This document shows, piece after piece, positions 23,593 through 32,105 of a DNA stretch of 41,232 nucleotides (positions are counted from its first letter, which is position 1; each line of letters opens with the position of its first letter). Made by a program: the position numbers and the translations under genes. The notes below the pieces were generated by a model. That model was not told the origin of the DNA. It saw only the letters and a list, made by a program, of their open reading frames with translations, and did no database searches. The stretch covers positions 1 through 41,232 of the forward strand of contig NZ_CASFQD010000039.1 in NCBI RefSeq assembly GCF_949296715.1, written 5' to 3'. This stretch comes from an uncultured Alistipes sp. Lineage in GTDB: Bacteria; Bacteroidota; Bacteroidia; Bacteroidales; Rikenellaceae.

Positions 23593-24702
23593 ATGAAAAA
23601 GATTCTTTTTGCAGCGGCCCTTGCGGGAGCTGCGCTTCTGACTGCCTGCGGCAGCAAGAACAACAGCGTGCAGATGGGCAGCCTGTCGGAGTTCGACTCG
23701 CTGTCGTATGTGCTCGGTGCCAACGTCGCAACGGGTTTCAACTACCAGATGAAGGATGTGCCTTTCGACTGGAAGGCCGTCGAGGCCTCCATGATGGAGA
23801 GCGCCCTGGGCAAGAGCACGTTCGAGGAGCACGAGAAGTCCCTGGAGACGCTGCGTGAGTACTTCATGACCAAGCGCGGCGAGCGCATGCGCGCCATCGC
23901 CGAGAAGCGGGCCGCCGCCGACAGCGTGCGCCTGGCCAGCGGCGACACGACGAAGGTGGAGTATCCGGTTGCCGATCCCGAGATGTTCGAGTCGGAGGAG
24001 GAGCGCACCGAGGTGTCGAAGGCGCTGGGCAACGACCTCGGCTACGGCATCGGCAAGAGCGAGCTCCCGCTCCAGATGGTATGGGTCGCACAGGCCATGC
24101 AGGACGTGCGTGACGGCAACCCCAAGATGGACGAGAACGCCGTGAACCGCTATATGCAGCACTACATGATGGTGACGCGTCCGGCCGAGAACGCCGCCGC
24201 TTCGAAGGAATGGCTCGAGAAGATGGCCGCAAAGTCCGGTGCGCAGACCACCGAGTCCGGTCTGGTCTACAAGATCGTCAAGGCCGGTGACGAGACGGTG
24301 AAGGCTTCCGATCCGCGCGACGTGGTGAAGGTGCAGTATACGGGCCGCACGCGCACGGGCCGCGTCTTCGACAGCTCGATCTTCGAGAACCTGCCCGAGG
24401 AGCTGCAGGCGCAGCGCAAGCAGTACATGCCCGACTCGTATGACAAGAACGAGGGCGTGGAGTTCCCGCTCAACCGCGTCATCAAGGGTTGGACCGAGGG
24501 TATGCAGCTTGTCGGCAAGGGTGGCAAGATCATGCTCTGGATTCCTTCCGACCTGGCATACGGACCGCGCGGCAACCGCGGTATCGGCCCCAACGAGGCG
24601 CTGGAGTTCGAGGTCGAGGTGCTCGACGTGACCCCTTATGAGGAGCCCGCTCCGGCCGATTCGACCGCTGTGGCCCCCGCTGTAGAGCAGCCCGAGAAAT
24701 AG
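23593..24702 (+). CDS. FKBP-type peptidyl-prolyl cis-trans isomerase lipoprotein
   Basis: This 369-residue lipoprotein (lipobox LLTAC, cysteine near residue 19) is anchored in the envelope, probably facing the periplasm. The N-terminal two thirds is the helical FKBP_N dimerisation region (SLSYVLGANVATGFNYQM, LGNDLGYGIGKSELPLQM). The C-terminal FKBP domain is complete: VKVQYTGRTRTGRVFDSS, FPLNRVIKGWTEGMQLVGKGGK, WIPSDLAYGPRG and IGPNEALEFEVEVLDV. It has an insertion around ENLPEELQAQRKQYMPDSYDKNEG before the core Trp motif. It should assist folding of exported proteins. It has its own promoter and terminator and sits directly after a degenerate relative, an apparent tandem duplication. Confidence 0.94.
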   Translation: MKKILFAAALAGAALLTACGSKNNSVQMGSLSEFDSLSYVLGANVATGFNYQMKDVPFDWKAVEASMMESALGKSTFEEHEKSLETLREYFMTKRGERMRAIAEKRAAADSVRLASGDTTKVEYPVADPEMFESEEERTEVSKALGNDLGYGIGKSELPLQMVWVAQAMQDVRDGNPKMDENAVNRYMQHYMMVTRPAENAAASKEWLEKMAAKSGAQTTESGLVYKIVKAGDETVKASDPRDVVKVQYTGRTRTGRVFDSSIFENLPEELQAQRKQYMPDSYDKNEGVEFPLNRVIKGWTEGMQLVGKGGKIMLWIPSDLAYGPRGNRGIGPNEALEFEVEVLDVTPYEEPAPADSTAVAPAVEQPEK

Positions 24703-24730
24703 TTTGCGGCGGAATCCCGCCACAATTCCG

Positions 24731-24766
24731 GAGCCGGACCCTGCAATGAGGTCCGGCTCTTTTTTT
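24731..24766 (+). terminator. Terminator after the FKBP gene
   Basis: The perfect 10-bp stem 24731-24740 / 24750-24759 has a 9-nt loop and is followed by seven T (24760-24766). Confidence 0.9.
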
Positions 24767-25077
24767 GCGCTTGTGCAGCGTCCGGGACTTGCTTCCGCGC
24801 AATGCCGGGGTGTGCGGCCGGGATATGCCGCCGACGGAACGTCTGCCCGGACAGGGACCGGCATGATCCGCACAGGAGCCGGGTGATACGCGGGCGGTAC
24901 CGAAGGTCGGGGAGGGCCGCAGTGCGTGGATGCCGGAACCGTCCGGTTCCGGAGGCAGCGGCGCGGAAGCCCGCAGTACCTTTTGGAAAAACGGACGCGC
25001 CGATCCTCGACTGGCTCGGCGCGTCTTGTCTTCGGCGCGGCCGGATTCTTCTGCCCGCGACCGCCCGCGACCCGGTG
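24767..25077. other. 311-base gene-free spacer between convergent genes
   Basis: No frame here has a recognisable product. It holds the FKBP terminator on the left and the probable DUF3127 terminator on the right; the middle is GC-rich without visible repeats. Confidence 0.6.
24987..25024 (-). terminator. Probable terminator of the DUF3127 gene
   Basis: The 9-bp stem 24995-25003 / 25016-25024 has a 12-nt loop. On the minus strand it is followed by CCG and five T (complement of 24987-24991). Confidence 0.55.
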
Positions 25078-25440
25078 TCAGAACGGCAGGTCGTCCGTCT
25101 CGGCCGGCGTCGAGGCGTAGGAGGGTTCCTCGCCCAGCGGCGGCATGTCGGGCATCGGTGCCGGGGCCTCGGTCTGCCTGGGCTGGATGCGCCAGGCGCG
25201 GATATCGGTGTACCAGCGGCCGTTGTACTCGCGCGACTCGATGTTCACCGAGACGTTGTAGACTGCACCCTCCTTGAGCCGGGCCACGTCGTCGGGCCGG
25301 TTGAAGAAGGTGACGCAGATCTTGCGCGCATAGGCGCCGTCCTGCATCTCGAAAACCACATCCTGGCGCTGCCAGTCGCCGCGTGCCGACGTTCCCTTCG
25401 TCACGGGCATTATTTTGTAGACTGTTCCTTCGAATTCCAT
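25078..25440 (-). CDS. DUF3127 OB-fold-like protein with SSB-like C-terminal tip
   Basis: This 120-residue cytoplasmic protein matches the Bacteroidetes DUF3127 family. The first 85 residues have the strand pattern of an OB fold (GTVYKIMPVTKGTSARGDWQ, RKICVTFFNR, GAVYNVSVNIESREYNGRWYTDIRAWRI). A proline-rich flexible stretch (87-112) leads to the acidic end TDDLPF. That end closely resembles the DDDIPF tip of single-stranded DNA-binding protein, which recruits replication and repair proteins. A DNA- or RNA-binding role is therefore plausible, but it is inference. It is monocistronic with its own promoter (25464-25471) and terminator. Confidence 0.88.
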   Translation of the reverse strand: MEFEGTVYKIMPVTKGTSARGDWQRQDVVFEMQDGAYARKICVTFFNRPDDVARLKEGAVYNVSVNIESREYNGRWYTDIRAWRIQPRQTEAPAPMPDMPPLGEEPSYASTPAETDDLPF

Positions 25441-25463
25441 GGTAGCTGTTGTTTTTGGATGGA

Positions 25464-25471
25464 CAAAGGTA
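25464..25471 (-). promoter_or_regulatory. -7 promoter box for the DUF3127 gene
   Basis: The minus strand reads TACCTTTG, 23 bases before the start codon at 25440. Confidence 0.6.
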
Positions 25472-25514
25472 GCAAAAAATCACGAAAAAGCGCACGGCGC
25501 CTCCCGAAAACACG

Positions 25515-26834
25515 TCACTGCATGTAGACGAGGATGTTGCCGCTGATCTGCTGGAGCGAAATCTCGCACAGTTTGGTGTTGTACTGTGCCGTGAGGATGC
25601 GCTCCTCGGCGTCGAGCAGGCTCTTCTGCGCCTCGCGCATGTCGATGCCCGGCAGGTCGCCCAGCAGGTAGCGCTCCATGGCGATCTCGTAGTTCTCCTT
25701 CGCGGCGATGAGGTTCTCCTCCTCGAGCTGGATCACCTCGAGGTTGTTGCGGTAGGCCTGCCAGAAGTTCGACAGGTCGGCCTGCAGCGACTGTTCGAGT
25801 TGCTGGCGCGTCAGCTCGCTGTTCTCGACCTCGATGCGGGCATTGCGCTGCTCGCGGCGGCGGTTGCCGTCGAAGAGCGTGAAGCCCATCTTGAGCCCGG
25901 CCGTCGGACCGAGCGTCGCGCGCCGGGCGGTCGTACCCAGCCCGTAGAGGTTGTGCGTGTAGCCGTACCCGAGCGAGAGGTTCAGGTAGGGGTAGTTGCG
26001 TGAGCGGATGCTCTTCAGGTCCAGTTCGGAGAGCGTGCGGTCGTGCTCGGCGAGCAGCAGCGAGGCGTTCGTGCGCAGGGTCCGCTCGAGCAGGGCGTTC
26101 CACGTGAGCGAGGCGTTGACGCGGATCACCGAGTCGTGGATCAGCAGCGGCTCGTTGAGGTCCTCGTTGGCCAGCAGCTCGTTGATGCGGATGCGCGAGG
26201 CGGTCACCAGCTCGTGCTGCGACATGTATTTCGAACTGTCGGCGTTGAAGTCCACGCGGGCCTGCAGCAGGTCGAGGCGCGAGAAGTCGCCGATGCGGTA
26301 GCGGGCCTCGGTGATGCGCAGTCGCTCGCGCGAGAGCGACACGGCGTAGCGGAAGTTCTGCAGGCGCAGCGTCTGCTGCACGAAGTTGTAGTATTCGGCC
26401 GTGAGGTTGGCCACGAAGTCCTCGATGGTGATGCGCGTGCGCAGCGCGCCCATCGTCTGCATCTCCTTGAGCCGCTTGTAGTCGGTGCGGATGCGGAATC
26501 CGTCGAAGAGGGTCATGTTCACGGCGATGCCCGCGTCGAACGTCCCGTCGTAGATGCCGTGGTCGGTCGTGGCGTCGCCCGTGTCCGGCTGTGTGCGGCG
26601 CATGTTGTCCAGCGCTCCGGTGTAGCCCGTCGAGAGGTCCACCGTCGGGAGCATCCCGGCGTTGGCCGCCGTGGCGTTGTTGTCCGTGATGCGCTCCTCG
26701 TTGCGCACGATGCGGATGTCGTAGTTGCGTTCGAGCCCCAGTTCGAGGCATTTTTGCAGCGTCAGGGTCTCCTGCGCCGCGGCGGGCAGTGCGGCGAGCG
26801 CGGCGAGCAGCAGGGTAAGGATCGGTCGTATCAT
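25515..26834 (-). CDS. TolC-family outer-membrane efflux channel
   Basis: This 439-residue protein has a cleavable signal peptide (MIRPILTLLLAALAALPAAAQ) and two long helical repeats typical of outer-membrane efflux proteins: TLQKCLELGLERNYDIRI, TAEYYNFVQQTLRLQNFRYAVSLSRERLRITEARYRIGDFSRLDLLQARVD, and in the second half YPYLNLSLGYGYTHN and YEIAMERYLLGDLPGIDMREAQKSLLDAEERIL. It forms the exit duct of the tripartite pump. Its start codon overlaps the stop of the RND permease by four bases, so translation is coupled. It is the last gene of the operon. Confidence 0.95.
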   Translation of the reverse strand: MIRPILTLLLAALAALPAAAQETLTLQKCLELGLERNYDIRIVRNEERITDNNATAANAGMLPTVDLSTGYTGALDNMRRTQPDTGDATTDHGIYDGTFDAGIAVNMTLFDGFRIRTDYKRLKEMQTMGALRTRITIEDFVANLTAEYYNFVQQTLRLQNFRYAVSLSRERLRITEARYRIGDFSRLDLLQARVDFNADSSKYMSQHELVTASRIRINELLANEDLNEPLLIHDSVIRVNASLTWNALLERTLRTNASLLLAEHDRTLSELDLKSIRSRNYPYLNLSLGYGYTHNLYGLGTTARRATLGPTAGLKMGFTLFDGNRRREQRNARIEVENSELTRQQLEQSLQADLSNFWQAYRNNLEVIQLEEENLIAAKENYEIAMERYLLGDLPGIDMREAQKSLLDAEERILTAQYNTKLCEISLQQISGNILVYMQ

Positions 26835-29800
26835 GAGACTTTCTTTTTCGTTCGGCGGATGCGGTTGGTCGAGACGTAGCTGTAGATGGCCGGGACGATG
26901 TAGAGCGTCAGCAGCGTCGAGACCACCATGCCGCCCACGACGGCCACGCCCATGGCGATGCGGCCGTTGGCGCCCTCGCCCGTGGCGACGGTCAGCGGCA
27001 GCAGACCCAGCACGGTCGAGGCGCTCGTCATCAGGATCGGGCGCAGGCGCTGCAGCGCCGCCTCCTCGATGGCGTGGAGCTTGTCGTGCCCGGCATCCTG
27101 CTTCTGGTTGGCGAACTCGACGATCAGGATGCCGTTCTTGGCCACCAGGCCGATGAGCATGATGATGCCGATCTGGCTAAAGATGTTCATCGTCTGTCCG
27201 GTCGCCCACATGAAGACCAGCGCGCCGGCGATGGCCAGCGGCACGGTGAGCATGATGACCAGCGGGTCCTTGAAGCTCTCGAACTGCGCCGCGAGGATCA
27301 GGTAGATGAGCAGGATGGCCAGCAGGAAGGCGAACATCAGGCTCGACGAACTCTCGCGAAACTCCTTCGAGTCGCCGGCCAGCGCCGTGCGGAAGTCGTC
27401 GCCGAGCGTCTCGGCGGCGATGCGGTCCATCTCGTCGAGCCCCTCGCCGATGGTGCGCCCGTTGGCCAGTCCGGCCGACACGGTGGCCGAGAGGAAGCGG
27501 TTGTAGTGGTAGAGCTGCGGCGGTGCCACGTCCTCGACCAGCGCGATGAGGTTGTCGAGCTGGATCATCTCGCCCTTGCTGCTGCGCACGTAGATCGACC
27601 GCAGGTCGGCCGGGCGGTTGCGCTGCTGGCGGTTGATCTCGGCCAGAATCTCGTACTGCTTGCCGTTCATGTAGAAGTAGCCCATGCGCTGGCCGCTCAA
27701 TCCGTACTGTAGCGTTTGGGCGATGTCGCGCGTGCTGATGCCCAGCAGGTTGGCCTTGTCGCGGTTGATCTGGATGCGCACCTCGGGCTTGCTGAACTTC
27801 AGGTCGACGTCGGCCATCTGGAAGACGGGGCTTTCGTAGACCTTCGTCATGAACTCGGGCAGCACCTCCTCGAGCCGCTCGATGCCGGTTGCCTGCAGCA
27901 CGTACTGCACGGGCATGCTGCTGCGGCGTCCGCCGAAGGTGCTTTGCTGCTGCACGAACGAGCGGGCCCTGGTCTTGCGGCGCACGGCTGCCGAGACCTC
28001 CTCGGCAATCTCCATCTGGCTGCGTTTGCGGTCTGCAATGTCCACGAGGGCGATGCGGATGTTGCCGCGGCCGCTCGACACGCGCGCCGTGACGGCCTCG
28101 GCCTCCGGCACGAGCGAGTCGACGAGCAGGTTGATATCCTCGGTGTAGTCGCGCAGGTATTCGTAGGAGGCACCCTCCGATCCGACCGTGTTGATTGTGA
28201 TCTGCGAGCGGTCCTCGAGCGGCGCCATCTCCGCGGGGATCGTGCTCCAGAGCCAGCCGATCAGCGCGATGGTCAGCGCCGTGAGGGGCAGCGCCAGCCA
28301 GCGCCGTCGGAGAAACGAGGCCAGCGTGCGGCTGTAGAACGAGTTGAGCCACACGAAGAAGGGTTCGGTCTTGTTGTAGAACCAGCTCTGCCGCTCCTGC
28401 TTGACGAGGAGCTTCGTGGCGAGCATCGGCGTGACGGTCAGCGCCGCGAAGGTCGAGATGATGACGGCGCCCGAGATCACGAGGCTGAACTCGCGGAACA
28501 GACGCCCGGTCATGCCCTCCATGAAGACGATCGGGAAGAAGACGGCGATGAGCGTCACGGAGGTCGAGAGCACGGCGAAGAAGATCTCCTTGGCCCCCTC
28601 GATGCCGGCGTCGCGCGGCGTCATGCCGCGTTCGATGCGGATGTAGATGTTCTCGGTCATGACGATGGCGTCGTCGACGACCAGACCCACCGAGAGCACC
28701 ACGGCCAGCATCGAGAGCACGTTGATCGAGAAGCCCGCGACGTACATCAGGAAGAAGGTGCCGATGAGCGACACCGGGATGACGATGCACGGGATGAGCG
28801 TCACGCGCCAGTTGCGCAGGAAGAGGAAGATGATGATGATGACCAGCACGAAGGCCTCGTAGACGGTCTGCTTCACCTCGTCGATCGAGGCGCGGATGAA
28901 GCGCGTGTTGTCGAATCCGTATCCGGTGACGACGTCGTCCGGCAGGTCCTTCCTCATGGTCGCCATGCGCTCGTAGACGGCGTCGGCGATCTCGATGTGG
29001 TTGGCGCCCGGCTGCGGGATCACGACGACACCCACCATCGGGATGCCGTTCATCTTCATGTAGCTGCGCGTGTCCTGCGGCCCGAGTTCGGCGCGGCCCA
29101 CGTCGCTCAGGCGGATGATGCGGTCGGCATCCTCGCGGATCACCAGGTCGTTGAACTCCTGCGTCGTGTGCATGAGCCCGAGGGTGCGGATCGTCAGCTC
29201 GGTGGTGTTGCCCTCGATGCTGCCCGAGGGCAGCTCGACGTTCTCGCGGTCGAGGGCATTCTTCACGTCGACGGGCGTGATGCCGTATCCGGCCATCTTC
29301 GCCGGGTCGAGCCACAGGCGCATCGAGTAGCGCTTCTCGCCCCAGATCTCCACGCCGCTGACGTTGTTGATCGTCTGGAGCTGCTCCTTGACCGTCAGGT
29401 CGGCGATCTCGCTCAGCTCGAGCAGCGAACGCTTGTCGCTCTGGATCGTCACCATGAGGATGGGCGTGGCGTCGGCGTCGGCCTTCGAGACGGTGGGCGG
29501 GTCGCAGTCGCGCGGCAGGTAGCGCTGGGCGCGCGAGACCTTGTCGCGCACGTCGTTGGCCGCGGTCTCGAGGTCTACCGACAGCTCGAACTCCACGGTG
29601 ATGCGGCTCTGTCCCTGGCGGCTGGTGCTCGACAGCGAGCGGATGCCCGGGATGCCGTTGATGTTCTGCTCGAGCGGTTCGGTGATCTGGTTTTCGATCA
29701 CGTCGGCGTTGGCGCCGGGGTAGGAGCACGAGACCGAGATGATCGGGTTGTCGACGCTCGGGTACTCGCGCACGCCGAGGCTGCCGTAGCCGATCATGCC

Positions 29801-29872
29801 GAACAGCAGGATGATGATCGTCAGCACCGTGGCCAGCACGGGGCGCCGGATGCTCAATTCGGAGATGTTCAT
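26831..29872 (-). CDS. RND efflux permease (AcrB/HAE-1 type)
   Basis: This 1013-residue inner-membrane transporter uses the proton gradient to expel drugs, bile salts or similar amphiphiles. The architecture is standard: a first transmembrane helix (VLATVLTIIILLFGMIGYGSLGV), a large periplasmic porter domain, TM2-6 with the proton-relay aspartates in LSVGLVVDDAIVMTENI, a second porter domain, and a C-terminal helix bundle with the conserved lysine in GLVAKNGILIVEFANQ. The PTMLATKLL and GAVIISTFAALT stretches are typical. Substrates cannot be named. The order adaptor, permease, channel on one transcript is the usual Bacteroidetes layout. Confidence 0.97.
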   Translation of the reverse strand: MNISELSIRRPVLATVLTIIILLFGMIGYGSLGVREYPSVDNPIISVSCSYPGANADVIENQITEPLEQNINGIPGIRSLSSTSRQGQSRITVEFELSVDLETAANDVRDKVSRAQRYLPRDCDPPTVSKADADATPILMVTIQSDKRSLLELSEIADLTVKEQLQTINNVSGVEIWGEKRYSMRLWLDPAKMAGYGITPVDVKNALDRENVELPSGSIEGNTTELTIRTLGLMHTTQEFNDLVIREDADRIIRLSDVGRAELGPQDTRSYMKMNGIPMVGVVVIPQPGANHIEIADAVYERMATMRKDLPDDVVTGYGFDNTRFIRASIDEVKQTVYEAFVLVIIIIFLFLRNWRVTLIPCIVIPVSLIGTFFLMYVAGFSINVLSMLAVVLSVGLVVDDAIVMTENIYIRIERGMTPRDAGIEGAKEIFFAVLSTSVTLIAVFFPIVFMEGMTGRLFREFSLVISGAVIISTFAALTVTPMLATKLLVKQERQSWFYNKTEPFFVWLNSFYSRTLASFLRRRWLALPLTALTIALIGWLWSTIPAEMAPLEDRSQITINTVGSEGASYEYLRDYTEDINLLVDSLVPEAEAVTARVSSGRGNIRIALVDIADRKRSQMEIAEEVSAAVRRKTRARSFVQQQSTFGGRRSSMPVQYVLQATGIERLEEVLPEFMTKVYESPVFQMADVDLKFSKPEVRIQINRDKANLLGISTRDIAQTLQYGLSGQRMGYFYMNGKQYEILAEINRQQRNRPADLRSIYVRSSKGEMIQLDNLIALVEDVAPPQLYHYNRFLSATVSAGLANGRTIGEGLDEMDRIAAETLGDDFRTALAGDSKEFRESSSSLMFAFLLAILLIYLILAAQFESFKDPLVIMLTVPLAIAGALVFMWATGQTMNIFSQIGIIMLIGLVAKNGILIVEFANQKQDAGHDKLHAIEEAALQRLRPILMTSASTVLGLLPLTVATGEGANGRIAMGVAVVGGMVVSTLLTLYIVPAIYSYVSTNRIRRTKKKVS

Positions 29873-29884
29873 GCGGCGGCGGGA

Positions 29885-30967
29885 TTATTCGACGACGTCG
29901 AGTTTGACGGGCAGGTCGGTGCGCAGCTGCAGCGTGCCGGAGGTGATGAGCGTGTCGCCGACGTGCAGTCCCTCGATGATCTGGATGCTGCGGTCGGTGC
30001 GCAGGCCAGTGCGGACCTCCACGGCGCGGGCCTTGCCGCCCTTGTAGAGATAGACCTTGTCGACGCCCATCTCCGGGACGATCGCCTCGGTCGGGACGGC
30101 GATGGCGTCGGGAATGTCGTGCATGCGGATTTTCACGCTCACGAAACGGCCCGGCAGCAGGGGCCGGCTCCCGGTGTTGGGGAACGAGGCGCGCACGGCC
30201 AGCGTGCGCGTGGCGATGTCGACCTTCGACTCGGTGGCGTAGACCTGGGCGTGGAAGGTCTCGCTGCGCCCCTCGATGGTGAACGACAGCGGCGTGCCGG
30301 GCTTGATCTGGTTGGCGTAGCGCTCCGGCACGAAGAGGTCGATCTTCAGCGGCGAGATCTTCGTCAGCTTGGCCACGACGACGTCGGGCGAGGCGTAGGC
30401 GCCCTCGCTGACGTTGCGCAGACCGATGATGCCGTCGAACGGCGCCCGCAGCTCGGTGAGGGCGATGTTCTGCTGCACGATGTCGATGTCGGCGTTGAGC
30501 GTGGCGAGCTCCGTGCGGGCCTGCTCGAGGGCCTCCTGGCTCACGGCATCCTTCTCAAGCAGGGTGCTCTGGCGGAAGACGCGGTTCTCGGCCAGCTTGA
30601 GCTGCGCCTCATAGCGCTTGAGCTGGGCCTGGAGGGGCTTGTCGTTGACCTTGGCCAGCAGTTCGCCCTTCGCGACGGGCGTGCCTTCGCGGAAGTTGAT
30701 CGCGACGATCTTGCCCGAGGTCTCGAACGAGAGGTCCACCTCCTCGTCGGGCAGCAGGTTGCCCACGGTCGTGATGCCGTCGGTGAGCGACGTCGGGCGG
30801 ATGACCAGACCGTTGACATTCAGGATGCTTTTTTTGCGGGGCCCCTTCTCCACAGGGGTGTCGGCCGCACTTCCGCTTCCGGTGCGGTAATGGTTGTAGA
30901 TGGCCAGGGCCGCGGCGAAGACCGCGAGGATGATGGCCGTGGCAATCCATTTCTTTTTCTTGTTCAT
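29885..30967 (-). CDS. RND efflux periplasmic adaptor (membrane fusion protein)
   Basis: This 360-residue protein bridges permease and outer-membrane channel. It starts with a single anchoring helix (WIATAIILAVFAAALAIY) and has no lipobox cysteine. Then come a lipoyl-like half (LSFETSGKIVAINFREGTPVAKGELLAKVND), a helical hairpin (about 115-165: AQLKRYEAQLKLAENRVFRQSTLLEKDAVSQEALEQAR), the second lipoyl half (LTELRAPFDGIIGLRNVSEGAYAS) and beta-barrel and membrane-proximal domains (PVLPGRFV-like LLPGRFVSVKI, VPTEAIVP). It is the first gene of the operon, 12 bases before the permease start. No regulator gene lies next to it. Confidence 0.95.
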   Translation of the reverse strand: MNKKKKWIATAIILAVFAAALAIYNHYRTGSGSAADTPVEKGPRKKSILNVNGLVIRPTSLTDGITTVGNLLPDEEVDLSFETSGKIVAINFREGTPVAKGELLAKVNDKPLQAQLKRYEAQLKLAENRVFRQSTLLEKDAVSQEALEQARTELATLNADIDIVQQNIALTELRAPFDGIIGLRNVSEGAYASPDVVVAKLTKISPLKIDLFVPERYANQIKPGTPLSFTIEGRSETFHAQVYATESKVDIATRTLAVRASFPNTGSRPLLPGRFVSVKIRMHDIPDAIAVPTEAIVPEMGVDKVYLYKGGKARAVEVRTGLRTDRSIQIIEGLHVGDTLITSGTLQLRTDLPVKLDVVE

Positions 30968-31004
30968 CGTGACAAAGTGGTGCTGTTCTGTGAAGGACGA
31001 TTAC

Positions 31005-31034
31005 AAAGATACGAAAAATCCCAAATAGAACAAG
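31005..31034 (-). promoter_or_regulatory. Promoter for the RND efflux operon
   Basis: The minus strand reads TTG (31032-31034), 19 bases, then TATCTTTG (31005-31012), 37 bases before the adaptor start codon. Confidence 0.65.
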
Positions 31035-31324
31035 GTTGTTCCGGAACCGAATATTCCGCCGGATCGGTGAAACGGCAAAACCGGGCGGTGAAACGTCCGC
31101 CAGCCGCGGCGGAGACGCCGGAGCCTCCGGAAAATCCGGTTCCGGTTCCGATTCCGATTCCGGAGAGTACACGTGCCATCCCGGTATGCCTGTCCGAAAG
31201 AACCGCATTCGGGCGCGTCATGGGTTGCGCAGGCAAGTCATATAATAAATAAGGTGGTTGCGGCCGCGTCGTCCCGGTGCGGCCCGTGGCGGGGCAGGTG
31301 CGGCTTTCGTCCGGCACGCTTTTG
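31035..31324. other. Gene-free spacer with short repeats
   Basis: This stretch between the efflux promoter and the tRNA terminator has no recognisable gene. At 31135-31164 there are five tandem hexamers of the form TCCGRT/A. A direct repeat CGGTGAAACG (near 31066 and 31085) is also present. Confidence 0.65.
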
Positions 31325-31363
31325 GGAAAAAAGAAAGCCGGAACATCTCGGGGATGTTCCGGC
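31325..31363 (-). terminator. Terminator of the CAU tRNA
   Basis: The perfect 11-bp stem 31337-31347 / 31353-31363 has a 5-nt loop. On the minus strand it is followed by TTTCTTTTTTC. Confidence 0.85.
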
Positions 31364-31371
31364 TTGTCGCG

Positions 31372-31445
31372 TGGGCCCAGAGGGGCATGATCCCACGACC
31401 TTCGGATTATGAGTCCGCTGCTCTGACCAACTGAGCTATGGGCCC
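31372..31445 (-). tRNA. tRNA with CAU anticodon (Met elongator or Ile2), deviant T-loop
   Basis: A 74-nt cloverleaf: acceptor stem GGGCCCA/TGGGCCC, D arm GCTC-AGTTGGTCA-GAGC, anticodon loop CTCATAA with anticodon CAT, 5-nt variable loop. The T arm is GTGGG-ATCATGC-CCCTC, with one T-T mismatch and without the normal TTCRA in the loop. CCA is not encoded. Elongator Met and lysidine-modified Ile2 cannot be told apart here. It has a good promoter and terminator, which supports an active gene. Confidence 0.75.
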
Positions 31446-31477
31446 TCGCTGCGGCTCCTTTCGGGCCTTGCGTGGCG

Positions 31478-31509
31478 CAAAGATACGAAAACAATTCAGA
31501 TTGCGCAAC
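31478..31509 (-). promoter_or_regulatory. Promoter for the CAU tRNA
   Basis: The minus strand reads GTTG (31506-31509), 20 bases, then TATCTTTG (31478-31485), 32 bases before the tRNA 5' end. Confidence 0.7.
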
Positions 31510-31549
31510 CTTTCGGACGCCCTGCGGTGAAAAAAGTTGCATTGGGGGC

Positions 31550-31579
31550 TTGTTTGTTGTAAATAAATTCGTACCTTTG
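31550..31579 (+). promoter_or_regulatory. Promoter for rpmE
   Basis: The plus strand has TTG (31550-31552), 19 bases, then TACCTTTG (31572-31579), 36 bases before the rpmE start codon. Confidence 0.7.
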
Positions 31580-31615
31580 TCCCGCTTAAGCACTAATTAA
31601 AACAAAAACAACGAA

Positions 31616-31882
31616 ATGAAAAAGGGTATTCATCCGGAGAATTATCGTTTGGTGGCGTTCAAGGACATGTCCAACGACGTCGTGTTTTTGTGTCGGTCCG
31701 CCGTTTCGACAAAAGAGACCATCGAAGTGAACGGCGAAACCTATCCCGTGTATAAGATGGAAATTTCCAACACCTCGCACCCGTTCTATACGGGCAAGAT
31801 GAAGTTGGTGGACACCGCCGGTCGCGTCGATAAGTTTATGAGCCGTTACGCAAAGCGCTACGATAAGAAAAACGCGAAGTAA
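31616..31882 (+). CDS. rpmE2: 50S ribosomal protein bL31, type B
   Basis: This 88-residue protein starts MKKGIHPENYRLVAFKDMS and contains SNTSHPFYTGKMKLVDTAGRVDKF, the type B (zinc-independent) L31 signature. The CxxC zinc pair of type A is missing; the one cysteine is isolated. Type B is the standard L31 in this phylum. It is a single-gene unit with a promoter upstream and a strong terminator directly after. Confidence 0.97.
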   Translation: MKKGIHPENYRLVAFKDMSNDVVFLCRSAVSTKETIEVNGETYPVYKMEISNTSHPFYTGKMKLVDTAGRVDKFMSRYAKRYDKKNAK

Positions 31883-31901
31883 GACTTCCGCTCCCGAAAC
31901 G

Positions 31902-31938
31902 ACGGACTGCAATCTGATGATTGCGGTCCGTTTTTTTT
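31902..31938 (+). terminator. Terminator of rpmE
   Basis: The 12-bp stem 31902-31913 / 31920-31931 (one wobble) has a 6-nt loop and is followed by a run of eight T (31931-31938). Confidence 0.9.
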
Positions 31939-32010
31939 CGCGCGTCGGCCGCCGCTCCTCCCCTCCGGGAGATGCTCGTTGTGCCTTTCCCTTCACCGAA
32001 GCGGAAAAAT

Positions 32011-32044
32011 TTTGCACAGGCTATCGTTTTTATGCATATATTTG
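32011..32044 (+). promoter_or_regulatory. Promoter for the coiled-coil lipoprotein
   Basis: TTTG at 32011-32014, 22 bases, then TATATTTG at 32037-32044; the start codon is 61 bases further. Confidence 0.6.
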
Positions 32045-32105
32045 CGGCACAGGCAGACAGAAAACAAAACCCGTCAGAAAGGAAACTATCAAAAAAACAA
32101 AAAAC

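Noticed and set aside
31135..31164. Hexamer tandem as a coding repeat
   Set aside because: It lies in a spacer; the frames over it have no start signal or extended product, so it was kept only as a simple repeat.
27716..31252. A 1178-codon plus-strand open frame
   Set aside because: It is antisense to the RND permease and adaptor, with Asp/His/Arg-rich shadow composition and no domain.
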